From NCBI RefSeq assembly GCF_902497895.1, contig NZ_CABVHQ010000048.1:1-48210 (forward strand): a DNA stretch of 48,210 bases, given 5' to 3'. Each line of letters starts with the position of its first letter. The first letter of the stretch is position 1. The position numbers and the translations under genes were made by a program. This DNA comes from Pseudomonas fluorescens (GTDB taxonomy: Bacteria; Pseudomonadota; Gammaproteobacteria; Pseudomonadales; Pseudomonadaceae). The notes below the pieces were generated by a model. That model was not told the DNA's origin and made no database searches. It worked only from the letters and a program-made list of their open reading frames with translations. This document shows positions 41,643 to 48,210 of the stretch, one piece after another.

Positions 41643-42878
41643 ATGACCGGCTCAAAGCTCTTCGAACCGCTTCGATTGCCTAACGGCACGGTGATTCCAA
41701 ACCGTATCGCCAAGGCTGCCATGGAGGAGAACCTTGCCAATGAGGATCACGCTCCAGGGGAAGCGCTGGTCAGGCTCTATCGGCGTTGGGCGGACGGTGG
41801 GGCTGGTCTGATCATCACTGGCAACGTCATGGTTGACCGCCACGCCTTGACCGGACCGGCTGGCGTAGTGCTTGAGGACGATCGGAACCTGGGTAAATTC
41901 AGCCTATGGGCCGATGCTTGCCGCAGTCGCGGAGCCCAGGCCTGGATGCAAATCAATCATCCCGGACGGCAGCTATTGGCCTCAATGGGACAACCGGCAC
42001 GGGGACCCTCCGCGGTTGCTGTCGACATTCCCGGACTATCAAAGGCTTTTGTGCCGCCCAGGGCCTTGAATGAGCAGGAGATCGAAGCGCTGATTGAGCG
42101 CTATACCCAGGCAGCAGCTCTGGCCGAGCGTGCCGGATTCACCGGTGTGGAGATTCATGCAGCCCATGGCTACCTGTTCAGCCAATTCCTTTCGCCCTTG
42201 ACCAACCGGCGTAGCGACCGCTGGGGTGGCAGCCTGGAAAATCGTGCGCAAATTCTCCTGCAAACCATCGACGCAATACGTCAGCGAGTGGCACCGACCT
42301 TTTGCGTCGCGGTGAAGCTCAATTCCGCGGACTTTCAGCGCGGCGGTTTCGATGCCGAGGATGCGGCTCGCGTGGTGGAAATGCTTAACGCCAAGGCGGT
42401 CGACCTGGTCGAATTGTCAGGTGGCAGCTACGAAAGCCCGGCGATGCAGGGGCAGACCCGCGATGGTAGTCGCTTGGCTCGAGAAGCCTATTTTCTCGAG
42501 TTCGCGGAGAAAGTAGGAGAAATAGCGCGCATGCCGCTGATGGTCACCGGTGGCGTGCGCAGAAAGGAGGTGGCGGAGCGAGTAGTGAGCGGCTCGGTGT
42601 CGATGGTGGGGCTTGCCACTGCGCTGGCAATCGAGCCGGCCCTGCCGAGCCAGTGGATAGCTGGTCAGGACACCGAAGTGGAGCCTATCGTTGTCCGCTG
42701 GAAGAACAAGGCGCTGGCATCGCTGGCAGTGGCGTCGGTGATCAAGAAGCAGCTCGGCTTGTTGAGCCAAGGGAAACGGACAAAACCCAGGACGTCGCCA
42801 CTCATGGCATTGATCGGCAATCAGCTGAAGGCTCGTCGCCAGGCGAAGAACTATCGGCAATGGATTGACCGGGCTTAG
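41643..42878 (+). CDS. Old Yellow Enzyme family NADH:flavin oxidoreductase
   Basis: This 411-residue FMN-dependent reductase is of the OYE/2,4-dienoyl-CoA reductase group and reduces activated C=C bonds. Seen: LFEPLRLPNGTVIPNRIAKA at the N-terminus, MQINHPGRQ, VEIHAAHGYLFSQFLSPLTN and RRSDRWGGSLENR, and a phosphate-binding LMVTGGVRRKEVAER near the end. It lacks the iron-sulfur C-terminal half of the larger dienoyl-CoA reductases. The start at 41643 has AAGGA 7 bases upstream. The divergent TetR 1 and two operators tie it to the aromatic island, where it may reduce an unsaturated ring or chain. Confidence 0.9.
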   Translation: MTGSKLFEPLRLPNGTVIPNRIAKAAMEENLANEDHAPGEALVRLYRRWADGGAGLIITGNVMVDRHALTGPAGVVLEDDRNLGKFSLWADACRSRGAQAWMQINHPGRQLLASMGQPARGPSAVAVDIPGLSKAFVPPRALNEQEIEALIERYTQAAALAERAGFTGVEIHAAHGYLFSQFLSPLTNRRSDRWGGSLENRAQILLQTIDAIRQRVAPTFCVAVKLNSADFQRGGFDAEDAARVVEMLNAKAVDLVELSGGSYESPAMQGQTRDGSRLAREAYFLEFAEKVGEIARMPLMVTGGVRRKEVAERVVSGSVSMVGLATALAIEPALPSQWIAGQDTEVEPIVVRWKNKALASLAVASVIKKQLGLLSQGKRTKPRTSPLMALIGNQLKARRQAKNYRQWIDRA

Positions 42879-42913
42879 CCCAATGCCGTTCAGTTAAGCG
42901 AACGCAGCTTTTT

Positions 42914-43012
42914 GTAGGAGCCGAGCTTGCTCGCGATGGACGTTAACGATAACGCGGGTTTTCTGAATAAACGCGTTGCCCTTGAATCCATCGCGAGCAA
43001 GCTCGCTCCCAC
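42914..43012. repeat. REPIN-type element with conserved core
   Basis: The arms 42914-42940 and 42987-43012 are near-perfect reverse complements of the GAGCGAGCTTGCTCGC class. The core has CGTTAACGATAACGCG and TCTGAATAAACGCG as at 17259-17356. Confidence 0.85.
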
Positions 43013-43080
43013 AGGTCTTGTGTCGTTCATGGGGTAGTGATCCAGAACACAGCCAAACCGAGTTGACGGAAAGGCTCAGG

Positions 43081-43162
43081 GCGCGATGGACGTTAACGAT
43101 AACGCGTATTTTCTGAATAAACGCGCCGCCCTTGAGTCCATCGCGAGCAAGCTCGCTCCTAC
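43081..43162. repeat. REPIN-type element, left arm truncated
   Basis: Same core as the previous element with an intact right arm (43137-43162), while the left arm is reduced to GCGCGATGGA. It lies 70 bases from its neighbour, so the pair looks like a tandem arrangement. The whole gap 42879-43202 consists mostly of these elements. Confidence 0.8.
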
Positions 43163-43202
43163 AACGGCATTGAGGCTTAGCCGGCCGAGGATGACATCAG
43201 GA

Positions 43203-43850
43203 CTAGACGGGTAGCGGCTTGCCGGCAATTCTCCTGGCTCTGGCAGGGGTTACGCCCAGAGCCTTGAGAACCATTTCGGCGACCCGCAGATCGTGCTCCG
43301 CCACCGCACGCCCCTCGACAACCGCACGCATTGCTCCGGTTGTGCAGGATACGACCAAGTCCATGGCGACCCCTTCGTCCTCATAAGCAAAAGTGCCCGC
43401 GCGCAGACCTTCACGCAGGTCGCCAAGCACATGAGCAGCCAAACGCGAGCGCATGGCCTTATCGAAATGGATAATGCGCAGCAGTGCGTTCGCCCATTGA
43501 TGGTCGTCGGCGGCCCGGCATACGAACATGCGCACACCAATCGAAAGCCGCTGTGCTCCGCAGTGCACGTCCGAGCTCAAGGCGGAAATGGCATCCGAGA
43601 ACTCGGTGGCCATGGCGATGCCAACCGCCTCGAGTACTTCGTCGCGAGTTCGAAAATAGTTGTAGATGGTGCCGTTGGATACCGCGGCCTCCGCGGCTAC
43701 CTCGAGCAGTGCGATCTCCCCCACCTCCTTACGCGCGATAAGACGCAATGCCGCGTCCACCAGGCCGCGACGGGTGCGTTCACGCTTCTTGTGGCCTCGC
43801 GTGAGAGGCTCTTGCGCAGTTGCTTCTGAAGGAAAAGTGGGGAAAGGCAT
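43203..43850 (-). CDS. TetR-family repressor 2
   Basis: This 215-residue TetR protein has the DNA-binding part HKKRERTRRGLVDAALRLIA, then LLEVAAEAAVSNGTIYNYFR (to about 70), after a 20-residue N-terminal extension. It starts only 2 bases after the FAD hydroxylase stop (TGAAGATG) and is thus the second gene of that operon. This placement suggests it represses its own operon, probably through the palindrome upstream of the hydroxylase. Confidence 0.9.
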   Translation of the reverse strand: MPFPTFPSEATAQEPLTRGHKKRERTRRGLVDAALRLIARKEVGEIALLEVAAEAAVSNGTIYNYFRTRDEVLEAVGIAMATEFSDAISALSSDVHCGAQRLSIGVRMFVCRAADDHQWANALLRIIHFDKAMRSRLAAHVLGDLREGLRAGTFAYEDEGVAMDLVVSCTTGAMRAVVEGRAVAEHDLRVAEMVLKALGVTPARARRIAGKPLPV

Positions 43851-43852
43851 CT

Positions 43853-45508
43853 TCAGGCTCTTAATCGAGGGGGCTCGCTAATGGTAATGGAAACGCTATT
43901 GGCTGTGGCGTCAGCGCTAGCCAACAGGCCCATGCAGTCTCGAAGGAGACTGCCTGCATCGAAGCCAGGGACGTGGTGCATGATGATGCGGTCGGGGCGA
44001 ACCGCGACCAGCGTTCCTTTAGCAGCCAGCGGCAGGATGTCATGGTTCAGGTCTTCGATGAAGTCGCAACTGCCACCGGAGCGCGTGCCGCGTGTTCTGA
44101 TCTCCAGGAAGTGGCCTCCCATTTTTTCCCAGGAAACGACCTGAGCGCTGGTCAGCAGTGACAACGGGTCAACACCGAATCCAACCAGGGTCAGGTAGTC
44201 TCCAAGAGCATCGTCGCTCAATTTGACCTGCTTTTGCATGTTGCGAACCCAGGCTTGGGGAAACAGACTGCCACGAACCAGCTTATCGCCACGACGATGC
44301 TGCACGAACAGTCCGTGTTTGAAGATGTTCTTCGGCTTGATGTCCAGCTGTTCGAAGTACCTTCTGGTAGCGGGAGTCAACGCCAGCATGCGCATCAGGC
44401 CATGGACGAAGAAAGCTGCGATCTTGTTTCTGGGCATCACCAGGCGGCCCATGAGTTTCGCCAGATTGATCATCTCCTGGGCATGGGGGCGACGCTCTAC
44501 GTCATAGGTATCGAGCACTGAAGGCGCTGCATGGCCGCGAAGGACCCAGGCCAGTTTCCAGGCCAGGTTGGCGCCATCTCGAAGGCCTGCAACGAGACCT
44601 TGCCCGACAAAGGGAGGGGTAATGTGGGCTGCATCTCCTGCGAGAAAGGTGCGTCCCTTACTGAATCTATTGCAGCAGCGCGCGTGGAATCGATACACCG
44701 CCTTGCGCTCGATTTCCAGCTCCTGCGGATTGATCCATGGCGCGATCAGTCGGGCTATGCTTTCCGGGCTTTCCAGCTCTTCCCGGGATTCGCCTGGGTG
44801 GAGCATGAATTCCCAACGCTCCCTTCCGCCGGGAGCGGGCATGTGCGGCGTTGGGCGCCGTGGATCACAGATAAACTCAACGTGATCAATCGCTGACTTA
44901 TGCCGGTTCATGACATCGACAATCAGCCAATCCTCTGCATAGGTTTGTCCTTCGAATTCCTGGCCAATCAGTGCTCTGACCTTGGAGCTTGCGCCATCCG
45001 CACCGACCAGGTACTGCGCGCGAACGGAATGCAAGTGGCCATGTTGATCACGTACGGAGGCGACGACACAGTCCGATTCCTCGACCAGATTCTCAAGTTC
45101 GAAGCCACCCAGGCTAGTCACTGACTTAAGCCTGGAAACCTGGCTGCGCATCGCTCGTTCGAGGTCGGGCTGATAGAAAGTCACAAGCTTGGGATGGCCG
45201 TCGATACACCCTGCGGTATTGGCTCGACTGAATTGCCCGAGAACCGGGGAGTGCATCCTCACTTCAGGGATAGCGATCTTCTCGAAAGCGTCTTCCGACA
45301 ATCCGGCGAGTTGCAGGATGCGCAGCGCCTCGTTGTCCAGGGCAATGGCGCGGGGCATTAGCAGGACCTCATGGGTCTTGTCCAGTACCAGTGTCGTTAC
45401 CCCATAGCGGCCGAGCAGCGCCGCGATTGTCGCACCTACCGGACCGTTACCGACGATCAGCACATCGACGGCGGAGGGAGGCAATTCGGAAACTTTCTTG
45501 TTGTTCAT
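43853..45508 (-). CDS. MhpA-like FAD-dependent aromatic hydroxylase
   Basis: This 551-residue class A flavoprotein monooxygenase resembles 3-(3-hydroxyphenyl)propionate hydroxylase and would add a hydroxyl group to a phenolic ring to give a catechol. Seen: FAD motif VLIVGNGPVGATIAALLGRY (GNGPVG at 20-25), the DG motif YLVGADGASSKVRALIG, the second FAD motif FLAGDAAHITPPFVGQG (about 288-304), a GANLAWKLAWVLRG helix and a thioredoxin-like C-terminal domain. It forms an operon with TetR 2. Its product would suit the extradiol dioxygenase at 39.5 kb. The exact substrate is unknown; no 2-hydroxymuconate or Mhp downstream genes are present. Confidence 0.9.
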   Translation of the reverse strand: MNNKKVSELPPSAVDVLIVGNGPVGATIAALLGRYGVTTLVLDKTHEVLLMPRAIALDNEALRILQLAGLSEDAFEKIAIPEVRMHSPVLGQFSRANTAGCIDGHPKLVTFYQPDLERAMRSQVSRLKSVTSLGGFELENLVEESDCVVASVRDQHGHLHSVRAQYLVGADGASSKVRALIGQEFEGQTYAEDWLIVDVMNRHKSAIDHVEFICDPRRPTPHMPAPGGRERWEFMLHPGESREELESPESIARLIAPWINPQELEIERKAVYRFHARCCNRFSKGRTFLAGDAAHITPPFVGQGLVAGLRDGANLAWKLAWVLRGHAAPSVLDTYDVERRPHAQEMINLAKLMGRLVMPRNKIAAFFVHGLMRMLALTPATRRYFEQLDIKPKNIFKHGLFVQHRRGDKLVRGSLFPQAWVRNMQKQVKLSDDALGDYLTLVGFGVDPLSLLTSAQVVSWEKMGGHFLEIRTRGTRSGGSCDFIEDLNHDILPLAAKGTLVAVRPDRIIMHHVPGFDAGSLLRDCMGLLASADATANSVSITISEPPRLRA

Positions 45509-45592
45509 CTCGAGCCCTTGTTGTGATTGAAGTCGTGAGACGCGCAGGTCTCATCGTCAGGCAAAGTGAAGATATTCAAAAATGAGACATTT

Positions 45593-45604
45593 ATCAATAT
45601 TGAT
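45593..45604. promoter_or_regulatory. Palindrome upstream of the hydroxylase-TetR 2 operon
   Basis: ATCAATATTGAT is an exact 12-bp palindrome 85 bases before the hydroxylase start, within a wider imperfect symmetry (GACA on the left, TGTC on the right). It is the best candidate operator for TetR 2. The AT-rich surroundings also fit a promoter. No gene is seen in 45509-45791. Confidence 0.5.
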
Positions 45605-45791
45605 GTATTTGTCATTAATTTTTTGAGATCATTAACGCACCAGAATGAGGCCACGTGGCCTTGCCGAAGGTGTGACGGGCTGGTTTGCGTCAGTTTCCGA
45701 CCGGTGAGGCTTGGCTTCTTAGCCGATCAGCGTTGTCATGGGAGTAATGGCCCAATACTAGAAACTATGTTTTAGTCTTCAGGAATCAAAC

Positions 45792-48210
45792 GTGGCGCGT
45801 CCGCAGCCCCATCCGAACCCAGTCCAGCTCCGCTTCGTCGAGTTCGAGCTCGACGAGGCCAACGCCTGCTTGTTACGTAATGGAGAAGCCGTGGCGTTGG
45901 CGCCAACTCCATTCACACTGCTTTGCGTACTTGCGCGCCAGCCGGGATCGCTGGTGACCAAGGATGCTTTGCTTGATGCCGTGTGGGGGCATCGGTTCGT
46001 CAGCGATTCAGTGCTGAAGACGGCCATCAGCGATCTGCGCAAGGTGCTGGGCGACGACCCCAGGCAGCCCCGCTTCATCGAGACTGTGTCGCGGCGCGGC
46101 TATCGCTTCATCGCCGCGCCCTCCCCTGCACCTTCGATGCCGCCTGCATCCGCGACGGTACCCGCGGCCGGCACACATCCGTCGCCGTCATTCATCGGTC
46201 GCACCAACGAGGTCTCAAAGCTGCAAAGGGCGTGGGAGCGGGCTTACGGCGGCCAACGTGCAATAGTCTGGCTCGCCGGAGAACCGGGGATTGGCAAGAC
46301 CACGTTGATCGAGTATTTCCTCGCCAGCCTTGGCGGCATCGCCTGCGCACGCGGCCATTGCGTGGAACACTACGGCACCGGCGAGCCGTACCTGCCGGTG
46401 CTGGAGGCGTTGGCCGATCTGTGCCGCAGCGACCCCACCCTGCCGGCGCTGCTGCGCGCCGTGGCGCCGACCTGGCTGTTGCAACTGCCGTGGCTGAGCA
46501 CTACGCAGGAGCGAGACGCATTGCGGCGCGAGCTTGCCGGCGTCGGTCCGGACCGCATGCTGAGGGAAATGGGTGAACTGTTGGACCGCTACACAGAGCA
46601 GCGCCCGCTGTTGCTGGTGACCGAAGACCTGCACTGGAGCGATCGGGCGACGGTCCAGCTCATCGACTATATGGCGCGGCGACGTGGCCGCTCGCGGCTT
46701 ATGTGGCTGTCGAGCTTGCGCCTCGCCGAGGTGGTAGCGCTCGATCATCCGCTCAGCTCGTTGCGCCACGAACTGCGCCTGCAACGTCTGTGCGAGGAAG
46801 TGGTGCTCGATCCGTTCTCGGAAACCGAGATCGCTGACTATGTTGCGCTGCATTCAGCCTCGCTAGCGCGCGATGAAGCCTTCGTGCGTGCCCTGCACGA
46901 GCGCACTGACGGTGTGCCGTTGTTCGTGTCGTCAGTCATCAGTGAAGTGATGGACCCAACGGACGACGACGCCACTATCGAGGCTCGGCTTGCGGGTGTG
47001 GCGGTCCCTGAAAACCTCGCGGCCATCATTGATCACTACATCGCCAAGCTTGGGCAGGAGCAGCGTGCGCTGCTCTCGGCAGCAGCGGTGTGCGGAGTCG
47101 AATTCCGGGTTGAAACGGTTTCGCTGGCCCTCGAGCGCGACCTCGCTTCTGTGGCCGACACCTGCGAGGAACTGGTACGCGAGCAGGTATGGCTCACACG
47201 GTCGCGGGCCACCGAAGTTGAAGAGACGGTAGAGCTACCCTACTCGTTCCGGCATGCTCTCTTCCGCCAGGTGCTGTACGACCGCACACCGCGTTCATTG
47301 CGCACCCACCTCCATCGCCAGGTGGGCGCTGCCCTCGAACGCGAGCGCGCGGCCGGTGTGCCGGTTGCTGCCTCGGAGCTGGCAATGCACTTCGACCGGG
47401 CTCGGCAGCCGATGATCGCGCTGCGCTACTACGCCGAGGCCGCAGAAGCCGCGCTGCTGCACTTCAGCCCGGTCTTGTGCATCGGCCTCACTGAGCGCGC
47501 GTTGGTCCTGCTGACGCAGGCACCAGAAGGGACGGAGCGCGATGCGCTCGAAATTACCTTGGCCACGCTGCAGGGGGTGTCGGCTTTCCACACGTTCGGT
47601 GTCGGCAGCGAAGCCAGGAACGCGTTCGAACGCGCGTACAGGCTACTGGCGGATGTGCCCGAGCATCCGATGCGCGGTCGCCTGCTGCACGGATTCGGCT
47701 ATCTACTCGGTCTGCGCGGCGAGTATGCGCTGGCGCTGGAGGTGGCGGAGCGTGCTGAAGCCCTCTCCTGCGACGCAAATGATCAAGAGCTCATGCTGGC
47801 GGCGTGCATCGTGCAGGGCGAGGTGCATCACCTCCAGGGTCGCACGCAGACGACCCGCAGTTGGCTGGAGCGCGCCCTCGCGATCGCCGAGCCGCTGAAC
47901 ATCGGGGCGAACGAGATCTTTGCGGCGGATCCTCAGGTCATGCTGCACGGTATGCTGGCCATAGAACTCGTGCGTTCTGGCCTGGTTGAGCAAGGCCGAG
48001 CCCACATGCAGCGGGCGCGGACCCGCGCACAGGCGCTTCGCCAGCCTATGACCTGGCTGGTCGCCACCTGGCAGGAGGTGTTGATCGAGGTGCGGATGGG
48101 GAACCCTGTGCGTGTGGCAGCGCTGGCTGACGACATGCAGACGCTGGTCGATGAGTATTCGCTCGCACTCGGGCGTACGGCTTGCCGCTGGTGGCGCGGC
48201 TGGGCCGACG
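45792..48210 (+). CDS. Winged-helix/AAA-ATPase regulator with helical repeats (5' part)
   Basis: A GTG start with AGGA 7 bases upstream opens a frame that stays open for 806 codons to the window edge. Seen: an OmpR/PhoB-type DNA-binding domain (about 15-110: LAPTPFTLLCVLARQPGSLV, then VLKTAISDLRKVLGDD and FIETVSRRGYRFIA), a proline-rich linker, an AAA/STAND-type ATPase with Walker A LAGEPGIGKTTLIE (about 161-174) and Walker B LLLVTEDLHWSD (about 272-283), then helical TPR-like repeats. Such proteins are usually transcription activators that switch on when ligand and ATP bind. It is transcribed away from the hydroxylase operon and could control genes on either side. The C-terminus lies outside the window. 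Confidence 0.88.
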   Translation, partial: MARPQPHPNPVQLRFVEFELDEANACLLRNGEAVALAPTPFTLLCVLARQPGSLVTKDALLDAVWGHRFVSDSVLKTAISDLRKVLGDDPRQPRFIETVSRRGYRFIAAPSPAPSMPPASATVPAAGTHPSPSFIGRTNEVSKLQRAWERAYGGQRAIVWLAGEPGIGKTTLIEYFLASLGGIACARGHCVEHYGTGEPYLPVLEALADLCRSDPTLPALLRAVAPTWLLQLPWLSTTQERDALRRELAGVGPDRMLREMGELLDRYTEQRPLLLVTEDLHWSDRATVQLIDYMARRRGRSRLMWLSSLRLAEVVALDHPLSSLRHELRLQRLCEEVVLDPFSETEIADYVALHSASLARDEAFVRALHERTDGVPLFVSSVISEVMDPTDDDATIEARLAGVAVPENLAAIIDHYIAKLGQEQRALLSAAAVCGVEFRVETVSLALERDLASVADTCEELVREQVWLTRSRATEVEETVELPYSFRHALFRQVLYDRTPRSLRTHLHRQVGAALERERAAGVPVAASELAMHFDRARQPMIALRYYAEAAEAALLHFSPVLCIGLTERALVLLTQAPEGTERDALEITLATLQGVSAFHTFGVGSEARNAFERAYRLLADVPEHPMRGRLLHGFGYLLGLRGEYALALEVAERAEALSCDANDQELMLAACIVQGEVHHLQGRTQTTRSWLERALAIAEPLNIGANEIFAADPQVMLHGMLAIELVRSGLVEQGRAHMQRARTRAQALRQPMTWLVATWQEVLIEVRMGNPVRVAALADDMQTLVDEYSLALGRTACRWWRGWAD

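Overview
The window looks like a chromosomal stretch of a fluorescent-group Pseudomonas. This rests on the GC-rich coding bias, the many REP/REPIN hairpins built on a GGAGCGAGCTTGCTCGCGAT-type core, and the gene families present (CioAB, two Ohr-like proteins with OhrR, MHS and AAHS transporters, a FadL-type porin). No rRNA, tRNA, CRISPR array, prophage or insertion sequence was seen.

Layout. 1-5.6 kb: the 3' part of a SYLF lipid-binding protein gene, the cyanide-insensitive bd-type oxidase genes cioAB (minus), and a membrane GGDEF/EAL protein (minus). 5.6-10.6 kb: an eroded region of small genes and wreckage. It holds a 24-residue membrane peptide, a 96-residue protein, a topoisomerase-type zinc ribbon beside a terminator, a 45-residue basic peptide, a broken CitMHS transporter, a PRC-barrel protein, and an AT-rich membrane protein gene with an in-frame TGA and a frameshift. 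10.6-14.9 kb: a large repeat-containing lipoprotein, an MHS-type MFS transporter, and the remnant of an EGKCG-repeat peptide. 15.0-17.2 kb: a peroxide-repair cluster of two nearly identical Ohr-like peroxidases, a one-cysteine OhrR and MsrA, with repeated palindromes upstream. 17.4-21.0 kb: a small exported protein, a DUF3422 membrane protein and a MATE exporter.

21.2-27.7 kb is a coherent catabolic locus: flavin monooxygenase, Rid-family protein, DUF1028 Ntn-hydrolase-like protein, M20 (ArgE-like) deacylase, LysR regulator (opposite strand) and NCS1 nucleobase-type permease. In logic it resembles the Rut pyrimidine pathway (flavin oxygenase, RidA homologue, hydrolase, permease) but uses different protein families, and the Rid protein lacks the usual catalytic arginine. 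This is one of the two best candidates for an undescribed system.

28.5-33.2 kb is one 1589-codon gene combining a DUF4011-type N-terminus, an SF1 helicase, a Vsr-like nuclease and a DUF3320-type C-terminus, an architecture linked to single-gene anti-phage defence.

33.5-45.5 kb is an aromatic or hydrophobic-compound catabolic island. It contains an AAHS transporter, a FadL/TodX-type porin, an AMP-forming acyl-CoA ligase, a fumarylacetoacetate-hydrolase-fold enzyme, a two-domain extradiol dioxygenase, TetR regulator 1, an Old Yellow Enzyme, TetR regulator 2 and an MhpA-like FAD hydroxylase. Two near-identical 16-bp palindromes lie between TetR 1 and the Old Yellow Enzyme gene, and another palindrome lies upstream of the hydroxylase. 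The right edge holds the first 806 codons of a winged-helix/AAA-ATPase regulator that runs off the window.
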